Shown in pieces: positions 33,223-42,620 of a stretch of 64,000 nt of DNA (positions within the stretch are counted from its first letter, which is position 1; the number at the start of each line of letters is the position of its first letter). The stretch comes from Oscillospiraceae bacterium (lineage in GTDB: Bacteria; Bacillota; Clostridia; Oscillospirales; Ruminococcaceae). The position numbers were made by a program, and so were the translations under genes. Location of the stretch: contig JAAWDH010000041.1 of NCBI GenBank assembly GCA_022793675.1, forward strand, positions 186,001-250,000. The letters run 5' to 3'. A model generated the notes under the pieces. That model saw only the letters and a list, made by a program, of their open reading frames with translations, did not search any database and was not told the DNA's origin.

Positions 33223-34392
33223 CAAAGGCGCGATGCTGCGCGCTAAGATGCCATGGAGATGGGCGATTAGGATGCCGTAGTTGGTAATGGGGATTCCCTG
33301 GTCGGCGGCGCAGGCGAGGCGGTATTTCATCTCCCGTTCGCTGAGCATACAGCCGCCGCAGTGGATAATAAGCTTATAGGGCGAAAGGTCGTCGGGGAAT
33401 TCTGTGCCGGAACAGAAGCAAAACTCCGGCGATTTCTTGGTATGGGCGGCAATCCAACGGGGGATTTTCACAGAACCGATGTCGTCGCACTGGCGATGGT
33501 GGGTGCAGCCCTCGGCAATCAGCACCTTATCGCCGTCCTGGAGGCTGTCCACAGCCGCCGCGCCTTTTATCGCAGTGTCAAGGTTGCCCTTATAACGGGC
33601 AAACAGGATGGAAAACGAAGTCAGCGGCAGGTCGGCGGGGATATCGGCAGCCACCTGCTTGAAGACCTGGCTGTCGGTAATCACCAGCCGCGGGCGCTGG
33701 CCCAAGGCGGCGAGCGCCTTTACCAGCTCCGTTTCGCGGGCAACCACCGCGAAAGCGCCGGCGTCAAGGATATCGCGCAGCGTCTGCTGCTGCGGGAGGA
33801 TCAGCCGCCCTTTGGGCGCGGCCTTATCAATCGGAACCACCATCACTGCCAGGTCGCCTGGCGCAAGCAGGTCGGCGACAATCCGCCCCGACGGCTCCGG
33901 CCGGACAGCCAGATGGGCAATGCGTTCCTTCAGCTCGCGGACGCCTTCGCCGGTAACGGCGCTGGCCAAAAGCGCGCCGTCAGGGATTTTAGGCGACGCA
34001 AGGTCGGATTTGTTGAAAACGACCACATACGCCAGCCCTTTTTGCCGGAAGGCTTCGATCAGCTGCTTGTCCTCCGGCATCAGCCCCAGCGCCGCATCCG
34101 CCACTAGGACGGCAACATCCGTTTTATGAAGCGCCTGCCGGCTTTTCTGTACCCGCAGCGCCCCCAGCTCCCCTTCATCGTCGATACCGGGGGTGTCAAT
34201 TATGACTACCGGCCCCATCGGCAGCAGCTCCATCGTCTTATAGACTGGGTCGGTGGTGGTGCCGCGGACATCGGAGACGATTGCCAGCTGCTGGCCCGTG
34301 ACAGCGTTGACAAGGCTGGATTTGCCGGCATTGCGGCGGCCAAAGAAACCGATGTGTATACGTTCAGCGGCAGGAACAGCATTCATACCCAT
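33181..34392 (-). CDS. hydF: [FeFe]-hydrogenase maturation GTPase HydF
   Basis: HydF is the scaffold on which the di-iron subcluster is assembled before transfer to HydA. The 403-residue product has a GTPase domain (GFFGRRNAGKSSLVNA, RGTTTD, DTPGIDD, NKSD), a dimerisation domain, and a cluster-binding domain with EGCTHHRQCDDIG and IHCGGCM, supplying the CxH and CxxC ligands. The ATG follows GGAGGG. HydE, HydG and hydrogenases are not in the window. The last dozen residues (GYGSTGEREYVAF) and the stop lie in the dispersed repeat. Confidence 0.95.
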   Translation of the reverse strand: MGMNAVPAAERIHIGFFGRRNAGKSSLVNAVTGQQLAIVSDVRGTTTDPVYKTMELLPMGPVVIIDTPGIDDEGELGALRVQKSRQALHKTDVAVLVADAALGLMPEDKQLIEAFRQKGLAYVVVFNKSDLASPKIPDGALLASAVTGEGVRELKERIAHLAVRPEPSGRIVADLLAPGDLAVMVVPIDKAAPKGRLILPQQQTLRDILDAGAFAVVARETELVKALAALGQRPRLVITDSQVFKQVAADIPADLPLTSFSILFARYKGNLDTAIKGAAAVDSLQDGDKVLIAEGCTHHRQCDDIGSVKIPRWIAAHTKKSPEFCFCSGTEFPDDLSPYKLIIHCGGCMLSEREMKYRLACAADQGIPITNYGILIAHLHGILARSIAPLGYGSTGEREYVAF

Positions 34393-34538
34393 AAAAAGCC
34401 CTCCAAATTTTCGCGGTTTTCAATTTATAATTATTATAGCATACTTTTAGGCGAATGAAAAGCGGGGCTGGCAAATTAAATTCTTTTTGCACCAGGGCAA
34501 CAGCATTTAAAAAATGGCAGAATTCCTTTGTAGAATTT

Positions 34539-34640
34539 ATCGACGCAGGAGGCGGTCTTTTGGGGGTAAATAGGCGTCTTGGCGATTAAAAGTTTTGCGG
34601 AGCTTTTTTCAAAAGCGACCCGTATTCTTCGTACTCTTTT
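34539..34640 (-). repeat. Dispersed intergenic repeat, partial copy
   Basis: On the minus strand: GTACGAAGAATACGGG, GTCGCTTTTGAAAAAAGC, GCAAAACTTTTAATCGCC, then a shortened tail reaching CCTGCGTCGAT. It sits between the divergent hydF and thrS promoters. Confidence 0.75.
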
Positions 34641-34681
34641 AGATTTCTAAATGCTGTTGCGCTGTTTTTGCGCAAAAAGGC

Positions 34682-34710
34682 TTGACAATTCCCCTGTTGG
34701 GTGCTATACT
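34682..34710 (+). promoter_or_regulatory. Promoter of thrS
   Basis: TTGACA and TATACT with a 17-bp spacer, just upstream of the T-box leader. Confidence 0.88.
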
Positions 34711-34729
34711 AATAAAAATCTTTTAAACC

Positions 34730-34965
34730 TGCGACAGGGAAGCGGATATCCGCCGCGCTTTTGCCCAGAGAGCTGCCCCACCGGCTGAAAGGGCGGCCAA
34801 AAGCAAGGGTTTCCGATACCGCCCTGGAGAGTGCGGCGAACCGCAACGGACGAAGGCAACGTTACCTGCCTCAACGAGGCCCGCCAAAAAACGGGCGAAT
34901 CTGGGTGGAACCATGGAGCTTATGCCGCTTCATCCCTGTTTTATGCGGGGATGAAGCGTTTTCAT
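34730..34965 (+). promoter_or_regulatory. T-box leader (threonine) of thrS
   Basis: The leader shows the AGAGAG-type stem I element followed by CTGCCCCACCGGCTGAAAGG, a probable ACC (Thr) specifier in CGATACCGCC near 34818, the T-box sequence CTGGGTGGAACC (34902-34913), and a terminator GCTTCATCCC/GGGGATGAAGC followed by GTTTTC (34927-34963). Uncharged tRNA-Thr should stabilise the antiterminator and switch thrS on. The specifier assignment is by position only. Confidence 0.9.
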
Positions 34966-34996
34966 TTTGCTTACAAAAGAAAGGAAGGAAATTATT

Positions 34997-36907
34997 ATGC
35001 CGAATATTACGTTAAAAGACGGCAGCGTCAAAAGCTATGGCGCGCCAATCTCTGCCGCCGACCTCTGCAAAGACCTGAGTATGGGGCTTTACCGCGCAGC
35101 TTGCGCCGCAAAGGTAAACGGCGAGGACTGCGACCTGCGCGCCATGCTGAACAGCGACTGCGCCGTGGAAATCATGACTTTCGACACCCCAGAGGGCAAA
35201 CACGCCTACTGGCACACCTCCGCCCATATCATGGCCCAGGCCATTGCCCACCTGTTCCCCGGCGCAAAATTCGCAATCGGCCCGGCTATTGAGAACGGTT
35301 TCTACTACGATGTCGACCTGCCCCAGGCGCTGACGCCGGAAGATCTGGAAAAGATCGAGGCAGAGATGAAAAAGATCATCAAGGCCGACCTGCCGCTGGA
35401 GCGCTTCGAGCTGCCGGCGGAAGAAGCCGCTAAACTGATGGCAGAAAAAGGCCAGGATTACAAGCTGGAACTGATTGCAGAGCACGCCGGCAAGGGCGAG
35501 AAGATCAGCTTCTACCAGCAGGGCGATTATGTCGACCTCTGCGCCGGGCCGCACCTGATGAAGACGGGCCAGGTCAAGGCTGTCAAGCTGACCAGCTGTA
35601 CCGGCGCATATTGGCGGGCCGACGCCAACAACAAGATGCTGCAGCGGGTGTACGGCATTTCCTTCCCCAAAGCGGCCGAGCTGGAAGAGCACCTGGCAAG
35701 GATTGAGGAAGCGAAAAAGCGCGACCACCGCCGGCTGGGCAAAGAGTTAGAACTGTTTGCTATCCTAGACGAAGGCCCTGGTTTCCCCTTTTTCCTGCCC
35801 AAAGGGCTGACCTTGAAAAATCTGCTGATTGACTATTGGCGGGAAATCCACCGCGCCGCCGGCTACCAGGAAATTGCCACGCCGATCATGTTAAACCGCG
35901 CGCTCTGGGAGCGCAGCGGCCACTGGGGGCATTACAAGGGCAATATGTACACGACGGTGATTGACGAAGAAGATTTTGCCATCAAGCCGATGAACTGCCC
36001 CGGCGGGATGCTGACCTATAAGACGAGGATGCGGTCTTACCGCGATTTGCCGCTGCGGATGGGCGAGCTGGGGCTGGTGCACCGCAACGAACTGTCCGGC
36101 ACGCTTCACGGGTTGATGCGGGCGCGCTGCTTCACCCAGGACGACGCGCACATTTTCATGACGCCCGAGCAGATCAAGGACGAGATCAAAGGCGTGGTGC
36201 GGCTGATTGACAGCGTTTACAAGACGTTTGGGTTCGAGTATCACATTGAGCTTTCGACGATGCCCGAGGACCATATCGGCGAGCTTGAGACCTGGGAGAC
36301 GGCCACAGCCGCCCTGCGGGACGCGGTCGTCGAGCTGGGGTATGATTATGTCGTCAATGAAGGCGACGGCGCGTTCTACGGCCCCAAGCTGGACTTCCAC
36401 CTCAACGACTGCCTGGGCCGCACCTGGCAGTGCGGCACGATCCAGCTGGACTTCCAGATGCCCGAGCGCTTCGAGCTGGAATACACCGGCGCCGACGGCC
36501 AGAAACACCGGCCGGTAATGATCCACCGGGTAGTCTTCGGTTCCATTGAGCGTTTTATCGGCATTTTGATTGAGCATTTCGCTGGGGCTTTCCCACTGTG
36601 GCTCGCGCCCGTACAGGTTAAGGTGCTGCCGATTGCCGAACGCCACCAGGAATACGCCGCCAGCGTCGTCAAACAGCTGGAAGAACAGGGCCTACGGGCC
36701 GAACTGGACGCCCGCAGCGAAAAGATTGGCTACAAAATCCGCGAGGCCCAGTTGGAAAAGGTGCCCTATATGCTGGTACTCGGCGACAAAGAAGCTGAAA
36801 GCGGAACCCTCTCCGTCCGTTCCCGCGCCGAAGGCGATCTAGGCAGCAAGAGCGCCGCAGAGTTTATCGCTGAAGTCCAAGACCTTGTTTCCCGCCGCGC
36901 TTTTTAA
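34997..36907 (+). CDS. thrS: Threonyl-tRNA synthetase
   Basis: The 636-residue class II synthetase charges tRNA-Thr. It has an N-terminal TGS domain (1-60), the editing domain with HTSAHIMAQA (HxxxH type), the catalytic core with MNCPGGM (zinc ligand Cys), motif 2 region HRNELSGTLHGLMRARCFTQ and motif 3 (HRVVFGSIERFIGILIE), then an anticodon-binding domain (APVQVKVLPIAERHQEYA). The start at 34997 follows AAAGGAAGGAA; an in-frame TTG 30 bp upstream lies in the terminator loop. It is controlled by the T-box leader. Confidence 0.98.
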   Translation: MPNITLKDGSVKSYGAPISAADLCKDLSMGLYRAACAAKVNGEDCDLRAMLNSDCAVEIMTFDTPEGKHAYWHTSAHIMAQAIAHLFPGAKFAIGPAIENGFYYDVDLPQALTPEDLEKIEAEMKKIIKADLPLERFELPAEEAAKLMAEKGQDYKLELIAEHAGKGEKISFYQQGDYVDLCAGPHLMKTGQVKAVKLTSCTGAYWRADANNKMLQRVYGISFPKAAELEEHLARIEEAKKRDHRRLGKELELFAILDEGPGFPFFLPKGLTLKNLLIDYWREIHRAAGYQEIATPIMLNRALWERSGHWGHYKGNMYTTVIDEEDFAIKPMNCPGGMLTYKTRMRSYRDLPLRMGELGLVHRNELSGTLHGLMRARCFTQDDAHIFMTPEQIKDEIKGVVRLIDSVYKTFGFEYHIELSTMPEDHIGELETWETATAALRDAVVELGYDYVVNEGDGAFYGPKLDFHLNDCLGRTWQCGTIQLDFQMPERFELEYTGADGQKHRPVMIHRVVFGSIERFIGILIEHFAGAFPLWLAPVQVKVLPIAERHQEYAASVVKQLEEQGLRAELDARSEKIGYKIREAQLEKVPYMLVLGDKEAESGTLSVRSRAEGDLGSKSAAEFIAEVQDLVSRRAF

Positions 36908-37206
36908 GGAGTACGGGGGGTACGAAGGATACGAGGGGTACGGGAGTACGACGCTTTTTGAAAGAAAGCCTAGCTTAGCAAGGCTAAGCTGCAAAAACTT
37001 TTAATCGCCAGGGTACGCATTAGCACAGCTTTGCACGCCTACTGCGTCGATGGCGCAGAACCGAAAGACTTATCGACGCAGTAGATGTTTATGGCTTTGC
37101 ACATAGTTACCCTGGCGATTAAAGTTTTACTCGATTTTTTTCAAAAAATCGCGGGGGCCGGGGGCAGAGCCCCCTGGTCGCCCTCCGCAGAGGGCGAAAT
37201 CCCCTT
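36908..37206 (+). repeat. Dispersed intergenic repeat, type A, full-length reference copy
   Basis: From left to right: an array of five GTACG-containing units; head ACGCTTTTTGAAAGAAAGCC; hairpin AGCTTAGCAAGGCTAAGCT; arm CTTTTAATCGCCAGGGTA; inner arm CTACTGCGTCGAT; loop; ATCGACGCAGTAG; TACCCTGGCGATTAAAG; then three small hairpins, CGATTTTTTTCAAAAAATCG, GGGGGCAGAGCCCCC and TCGCCCTCCGCAGAGGGCGA. The two nested arms make one long inverted repeat. The copy starts right after the thrS stop. Beyond it (37207-37380) are further unrelated hairpins and no gene. Confidence 0.92.
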
Positions 37207-37381
37207 TCCCAAAAAAGGGCAGGAGAGCTCGAGGACCCTCCCGAGGGGTCCTCGTATGGAGCAAAGCTCCATAATACGACAGAACAGAACCTCTCATTCC
37301 TCCGGACAATCCAGTGAATTGTCCGGACATAAGAGGTATAACGCTTTATTTTTACACTAAACCACTTTTCCAATAAATTAA

Positions 37382-37415
37382 GCCGTGCAGCACTCCAGCT
37401 GTACGGCCTTTTTCT
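37382..37415 (+). terminator. Rho-independent terminator, thrS side
   Basis: GCCGTGCAG/CTGTACGGC stem followed by CTTTTTCTTTT, between the convergent thrS and the membrane-anchored protein gene. Confidence 0.8.
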
Positions 37416-37421
37416 TTTATC

Positions 37422-38579
37422 TTACCAAAATAGCGCCAAGTTTTCCAAAGCAAGGGATTCTGCGGCCGCTTCGTCAAAGCTATCAGCGATATACAGGTCG
37501 GCAAGCGCTAACGCGATTTCTGCGCAGCTTGCCCCGCCGTAAGCGGTGACGCTCGCCTTAGCAGCTTTGGGCAGCCCGTCGGCCGCATCCAGATAAGAGG
37601 TCAGCACCCGGCCGTCCTCAAAAGCATACCAGGCGCGCCGGTCGATATCCGACAGCATAAAACGCCGCAGCGTGACAAGCCCCATCGGGCCCTGATAGCG
37701 CAGCGGCTCTGCCGCCGCGATACCATCCACGGTTTCTTGATAAAGCGGCAGGGCGTATTCCTCGCCGCTTCCGTCCAGGCAGCGGGTAAAACCGTCGTAG
37801 CTGGACAGGGAGCCGTGGGTGAAGCCCTGCGCGGCAAGGGTATCGGCGAGATAGTCGGCGATAAAGGCGTTACGCATCCAGCCGAGATCGATAAAACGGC
37901 TGATGCCCTCCGCTTCAGCGTAGGCGAGGTATTCCGCCGATACTGAAAGCTTGGCCTGGCCTTCGCCAAGAAGTTCCAGCGAAACGGCCTTTTCGTCTTG
38001 GGCAAAACGGGCAAGCGCCGCGAACTCTTGACGTAAGGCCGCATTCTGATAGGGGTCGAACTCGGCGGCTTCCGTGTCGTTCTGGCAGAAAAACAGGTCT
38101 CCGTAGCGCTCCGTGATTGGCCCCAGGTAAAGGCGGCGGCTTCCGGATTCTTCTAAGAGCGAAAGGGCTTCGTAGAGCGGGGGGGCGACAGCGAGCGCCT
38201 CGTTCGGATGGGCGTTAAGGCTGGCAATATTGGCGCAGCCTTCAAAAAGGATGCTGCTGTCAAAAAGCTGATAGGCTGTTTCGCAGGCGTCGCTGTAGGC
38301 AAGCTGTAACGCTTTCCGTTCGCTGGACGGCCCCGACATTTTATAGAGAAAGACGAACTCGTCGCCGCAGTTGAGGCCGGCCGAAGCTTTGACCTCGACC
38401 TGCTGCCAGCCGCTCTGCGGCGTCAGCAGCGCCGTCAGCGCATAAGAAAGGGCCGCCGCCCCGCCGGCCAGCAGCAGGATCACTGCCGCCAGCCGCAGGC
38501 CGGTATGCTTTTCAGAAAGGGCGGCCTTTTCCACCGGCTTCGGGGCGTACCGGCGGCGGTCTTTCGCGGTCCGCCCCAA
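37422..38579 (-). CDS. Membrane-anchored protein, possibly ApbE-like; end of the opp operon
   Basis: The 385-residue protein has a basic cytoplasmic N terminus, one membrane helix (about residues 29-52) and an extracytoplasmic domain. I do not recognise it with certainty. The order of segments, including ISRFIDLGWMRNAFIADYLA followed by a glycine/serine turn and later RRAWYAFEDGRVLTSY, is faintly like the FAD:protein FMN transferase (ApbE) fold, but the usual Asp/Gly signatures are not clear. It lies 1 bp after oppF, so it probably works with the peptide transporter. Confidence 0.55.
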   Translation of the reverse strand: MGRTAKDRRRYAPKPVEKAALSEKHTGLRLAAVILLLAGGAAALSYALTALLTPQSGWQQVEVKASAGLNCGDEFVFLYKMSGPSSERKALQLAYSDACETAYQLFDSSILFEGCANIASLNAHPNEALAVAPPLYEALSLLEESGSRRLYLGPITERYGDLFFCQNDTEAAEFDPYQNAALRQEFAALARFAQDEKAVSLELLGEGQAKLSVSAEYLAYAEAEGISRFIDLGWMRNAFIADYLADTLAAQGFTHGSLSSYDGFTRCLDGSGEEYALPLYQETVDGIAAAEPLRYQGPMGLVTLRRFMLSDIDRRAWYAFEDGRVLTSYLDAADGLPKAAKASVTAYGGASCAEIALALADLYIADSFDEAAAESLALENLALFW

Positions 38580-38580
38580 C

Positions 38581-39876
38581 CTAAACCACCGCCATAATCA
38601 GCAGCAGCAGGAATAGCAGAACAATGACGCCAAGGGCGGCAAATCCGGCTATTGCGCCTTTTTTACAGGCTTTGCTGTTGCGGAAATAGTGGAAGTGCTT
38701 AAAGGCCTGCGCGCCGATGATGCCTAGGATGGGCAGGAGGAAGGAGAGCACCATATACCAAAGGCTTCCGGTATCGTGGGCCGGATGCAGCAAAAAGTCC
38801 TCTGAAATTGCGGGGCCTGTTTCGGGCGCGGCGGCAGGCGCTGTATCAGGCGCGCCCGGCTCGGCGATGGTAATAGCCTTCAGCGGCGTCCCCTTCTCGC
38901 GGATAGCGCGATATTCGGCGATTTCCTTGCTGTTGCCGTAGACGTAATGGTCGTGGCCGATGCAGACGAATTCGGGCTTATCCTCCGAATAATCGTGGAT
39001 AGAGGGGTCATAGGTGAAAAGCTGCTTATTTTTTTCCAGCTGAGGGTCGGGGATGGGGATGGCCGAAATCAGCGAATGGGTATAGGGGTGCAGCGGGAAG
39101 TTGAACAGCTCTTCGGCGTCGGCAACCTCGACGATGCGGCCCTTATAGATGACGCCGATGCGGTCGGAGATGAAACGGACGATAGACAGGTCGTGGGCGA
39201 TGAACAGATAGGTGACCTGCTTTTCCTGCTGGAATTTTTTCATCAGGTTGAGCACCTGGGCGCGGATGGAAACGTCAAGCGCCGAAATCGGCTCGTCGGC
39301 CACAACCAGTTCAGGTTCCATAACCATCGCGCGGGCCAGGCCGATACGCTGGCGCTGGCCGCCGGAAAACTCGTGGGGATAGCGGGTCAGATGCTCCGGC
39401 AGCAGCCCGACCTCGCCGATCATCTCCTCCACCTTGCGGACGCGGTCGGCTTCATTTTCAAAGAGGTGGAAGTTATAGAGACCTTCCGAGATGATATAGT
39501 CGACGGTAGCGCGTTCATTCAGGGACGCGGCGGGGTCCTGGAAGACCATCTGGATATTGCGGATAACGTCGCGGTCGAGGGAATGGGGGATTTTTCCGGA
39601 AATGCGCACCCCTTTATAGAGGATTTCGCCGGCGGCCAGCGGGTTAACCCGGATGACGGCCCGCCCGACGGTAGTTTTACCGGAACCCGACTCCCCTACC
39701 AGCGAAAAGGTTTCGCCTTTGTAGATATCGAAGGAGGCGTCCTGCACCGCTTTGACGGCGTTGTCCCCCTTGCCGAAGGTAATGTCGACGTTTTTCAGCG
39801 ACAGCAGGACTTCCCTGCCGCTCTCGTCTACCGGGCCATGCTCCGGCAGGCGGGTGACTTTGGTTTGATTTGCCAT
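38581..39876 (-). CDS. oppF: Oligopeptide ABC transporter ATP-binding protein OppF with C-terminal membrane tail
   Basis: The ATPase powers peptide import with OppD. Residues 20-290 hold Walker [11 protein letters not shown], the Q-loop ([16 protein letters not shown]), the signature [15 protein letters not shown], Walker [13 protein letters not shown] and the C-terminal [18 protein letters not shown] stretch typical of Opp/Dpp ATPases. Unusually, after a Pro/Ala-rich linker (about 345-370) come two hydrophobic segments ([20 protein letters not shown] and [20 protein letters not shown]), which should anchor it in the membrane. Family members of about 320 residues end before this. Confidence 0.93.
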   Translation of the reverse strand: MANQTKVTRLPEHGPVDESGREVLLSLKNVDITFGKGDNAVKAVQDASFDIYKGETFSLVGESGSGKTTVGRAVIRVNPLAAGEILYKGVRISGKIPHSLDRDVIRNIQMVFQDPAASLNERATVDYIISEGLYNFHLFENEADRVRKVEEMIGEVGLLPEHLTRYPHEFSGGQRQRIGLARAMVMEPELVVADEPISALDVSIRAQVLNLMKKFQQEKQVTYLFIAHDLSIVRFISDRIGVIYKGRIVEVADAEELFNFPLHPYTHSLISAIPIPDPQLEKNKQLFTYDPSIHDYSEDKPEFVCIGHDHYVYGNSKEIAEYRAIREKGTPLKAITIAEPGAPDTAPAAAPETGPAISEDFLLHPAHDTGSLWYMVLSFLLPILGIIGAQAFKHFHYFRNSKACKKGAIAGFAALGVIVLLFLLLLIMAVV

Positions 39877-39888
39877 TCTGCTGCCCTC

Positions 39889-41640
39889 CTATATGTTAAA
39901 CGCCCGCATCAGCTTCTGGTGGATGTCTTCGATTTCATGGGGCTTGCCGATTTTCGGCGCCCGCGGGTCCAGAAGCCAGGTTTTGGCGAAATGGGTATCG
40001 CTGACCTGGAACATAGGCGGTTCGGCCAGGGTGTCTACCTTCAGGCAATAGGGGTTGCGGGGGGCAAAGGCGTCCCCGGTAATATTGTTGTAGAGCGAAG
40101 GCGGCGTGCCGGTGATGGAATAGAGCTTGGCATTCTTTTCGGCCAGCTGCGGCAGCGAACAGAGCAGCGCCCAGGTATAGGGATGGCGGGGGTCGTAGAA
40201 GATCTCCTCGGCGGTACCCAGCTCGACGATCTGCCCGGCGTAGAGCACCGCGACGCGGTCGGCGATATTGGCCACCACGCCCAGGTCGTGGGTGATGAAG
40301 ACGATGGTGTAGCCGAATTCCTTTTGCAGGTCTTTGATCAGTTTGAGGATCTGGGCCTGGATCGTCACGTCGAGCGCCGTTGTCGGCTCGTCGCAGATGA
40401 GGATTTTCGGCTGGCAGGAAAGGGCAATGGCGATGACGATACGCTGGCGCATCCCGCCGGAATATTGGAAGGGGTAGTCGTCAAAGCGGGCCTCGGCGTT
40501 GGGGATGCCCACCTTGCGCATCAGCTCAAGCGCCCGCCGCCGGGCTTCCGCCTCGGTGCAGTCCTGGTGCTTGAGGATGATGGAGGTGATCTGCTTGCCG
40601 ATGGTAATAATGGGGTTTAAAGAGGTCATCGGGTCCTGGAAGACGGTGGCAATCCGACGGCCGCGGATCTGGCTCCAGTCCTTGGCATACTGGATTTTGG
40701 CGAGGTTCAGGATACAGACGCCGTGGAGGCGCCCGGCATTTTCATCCAGATAGCGCACCCGGAAGACGACGGTATCGAAGACGGCGTTGCGCTGGGCCTC
40801 GTCGTCGAGGTCAACCCCCATCTGCATGGCCTTCTTCATCGCGGCAAGCAGCTTATCGATCAGCTGGAGCCGTTTAGGCAGGCCGTAACGGCCCACAGAC
40901 AGGTAGATTTCCTTGGCAAGGATTTCGTTGCGGGCCGCAGCCTCAGGCGTAACGGCCGCCGAAACTGCCTGGCTATACTGGGCCTTTAAGGCTGCATGGC
41001 GCTCCTGCCAGCTTTTCAGATAAGCGGCGTCGGCACGGGCGGCCTGCCTGCGCGCTTTGGCCAAGGCTTCATTTTCCTTTTTCAGGGCTTTGATCTGCCG
41101 GTCGAAGCGGGCGATTTCCGCCTCGACGGCGCGGAGCTGCCCTTTATCCCTGCCGCTGAAGGTCTGTTTGAGGTTATAGGCGTCGGTGCGCTGGGCGATA
41201 AGGGCTTCGAGCTGCCTGTCGGCCTGCGCCTGCTCGTCGGCAGTCAGGGCGCTGCGCGCCTGCTTCTCGCTTTCCAGCGCCAGCATTTCCTGATAGAGCG
41301 CCGCGCCGGGAAGGAGCCTTGCATACTCGTCAAGCCTTTTCTTGGCCCTGCCAATCAGCTTCCAGGCGAAGGGGGTCAGCCTTACCGCCGTGTCCGCCAG
41401 CTCGTCGTCGTTAAAGATAATATGGCCGTCGCTGATAAAGCCGTTGGAATCAAGCATCCCGGCGAAGGTTTTGGTAAAGACCGATTTGCCCGACCCGGAC
41501 TCGCCGACAATGGCGATGGATTCGTTTTCGTAAATGTCCAGCGAAACGCCGCGGATCGCGGTCAGCACCCGGCCGCGGACCCGGAACCTAACCTTTAGGT
41601 CCTTGATGGACAGCAGTACCTTTTTATTTTCCATAGCCAT
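39889..41640 (-). CDS. oppD: Oligopeptide ABC transporter ATP-binding protein OppD with coiled-coil insertion
   Basis: The 583-residue ATPase has Walker A GESGSGKSVF near residue 45, but the Q-loop (VFQDPMTSLNPIITIGKQ) comes only at about residue 335. In between, about 220 extra residues rich in Ala, Lys, Glu and Gln (for example AEIARFDRQIKALKKENEAL) are likely coiled coil. The signature YSGGMRQRIVIAIAL, Walker B ILICDEPTTALD and the C-terminal peptide-transporter motif with RNPYCLK follow as normal. Usual length is about 330-350. The insertion would project from the nucleotide-binding domain, possibly against the membrane-anchored OppF. Confidence 0.93.
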   Translation of the reverse strand: MAMENKKVLLSIKDLKVRFRVRGRVLTAIRGVSLDIYENESIAIVGESGSGKSVFTKTFAGMLDSNGFISDGHIIFNDDELADTAVRLTPFAWKLIGRAKKRLDEYARLLPGAALYQEMLALESEKQARSALTADEQAQADRQLEALIAQRTDAYNLKQTFSGRDKGQLRAVEAEIARFDRQIKALKKENEALAKARRQAARADAAYLKSWQERHAALKAQYSQAVSAAVTPEAAARNEILAKEIYLSVGRYGLPKRLQLIDKLLAAMKKAMQMGVDLDDEAQRNAVFDTVVFRVRYLDENAGRLHGVCILNLAKIQYAKDWSQIRGRRIATVFQDPMTSLNPIITIGKQITSIILKHQDCTEAEARRRALELMRKVGIPNAEARFDDYPFQYSGGMRQRIVIAIALSCQPKILICDEPTTALDVTIQAQILKLIKDLQKEFGYTIVFITHDLGVVANIADRVAVLYAGQIVELGTAEEIFYDPRHPYTWALLCSLPQLAEKNAKLYSITGTPPSLYNNITGDAFAPRNPYCLKVDTLAEPPMFQVSDTHFAKTWLLDPRAPKIGKPHEIEDIHQKLMRAFNI

Positions 41641-41645
41641 CCCTC

Positions 41646-42614
41646 CTACATATGCGTCCGCGGGTCAGAGGCGTCGCCCAGGTTCTGGCCGACGACATAG
41701 AGCACCACTGTGATAACCGAAGCCACCGCCACTGGGCTCCAGAACTCAAACCCCCAGCCGGGCGTGACCATCGCGCTCTCAGCCTCAAAGATCAGCCGCC
41801 CCAGCGACATCTCCGAAAGCCCCATGCCGATATAGGACAGGAAAACTTCGTAGGAGATATAGGAGGGGATCTCGGTCGCCAGCATTGTGACGATGACCGA
41901 GGTCATAAAGGGAAGGATGTTCTTCATCGCAATTTTTACCGTCGAAGTCCCCAGGCATTTGGAAGCGAGGTTATATTCGCGGTCGCGGATAATGACCACC
42001 TGGGTGCGGATGAAATAGGCAATCCCCAGCCAGCCGGTAATCGTCAGCGCCAGCACCATCGTCCAGAAGCTCGCGGTAAACAGCATGACCATGACCGAGA
42101 TAAAGAGGATATAGGGGACGTTGCCGATGATATTATAGACTTCCATCATCACCGCGTCCACCCGCTTGGAAAATCCCCAGACTGCCCCCACCAGTACCCC
42201 GACCGTCATATTGATGGCCGCGCAGCACAAAGCGAGGGAGATGGAAATCTGCGCGCCGTTCCAGATGGCGTCGAAAGTGGACTGGCCAGAGCCGCCCGTC
42301 CCCAAAACCCAGTGGATATTATAGCCCAGCTGGCCCATGGCCGCCGACGGCGAAAGGTGCTTGGCCTCAGCGTTCATCAGGTTGCCGAAGCGGTCGTATT
42401 CGGTGAGCATCGGATAAAGGTAGGCAAAGGCGACCAGGATGGCCAGCACGACTAAAATCACGATGTTCAGCTTGTTTTTAAAGAAGACCCGGAAAACCGA
42501 CTGCCAGTAGGAATAGCGGGGGGCCGTAATCTTTTCCGATTCCAGGCCGCTGTGGTCCACCGGCGCAAACAGCTCCTCGTCGGTCAGGCCGTAACTGCTC
42601 AAATCAAAATCCAT
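41646..42614 (-). CDS. oppC: Oligopeptide ABC transporter permease OppC
   Basis: The 322-residue inner-membrane permease has an N-terminal cytoplasmic tail, a first membrane helix (NIVILVVLAILVAFAYLYP), an extracytoplasmic loop with GTGGSGQSTFDAIWNGAQIS (the conserved GTDxxGRD-like region), and the transporter domain with the EAA-type loop CLGTSTVKIAMKNILPF. It is 6 bp downstream of oppB and 5 bp upstream of oppD. Confidence 0.95.
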   Translation of the reverse strand: MDFDLSSYGLTDEELFAPVDHSGLESEKITAPRYSYWQSVFRVFFKNKLNIVILVVLAILVAFAYLYPMLTEYDRFGNLMNAEAKHLSPSAAMGQLGYNIHWVLGTGGSGQSTFDAIWNGAQISISLALCCAAINMTVGVLVGAVWGFSKRVDAVMMEVYNIIGNVPYILFISVMVMLFTASFWTMVLALTITGWLGIAYFIRTQVVIIRDREYNLASKCLGTSTVKIAMKNILPFMTSVIVTMLATEIPSYISYEVFLSYIGMGLSEMSLGRLIFEAESAMVTPGWGFEFWSPVAVASVITVVLYVVGQNLGDASDPRTHM

Positions 42615-42620
42615 GCCTCA

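Noticed and set aside
38947..40620. Long frame (557 codons) opposite oppF and oppD
   Set aside because: It runs antisense through two certain genes of high GC content, where stop codons are rare. No domain is recognisable and there is no ribosome-binding site.
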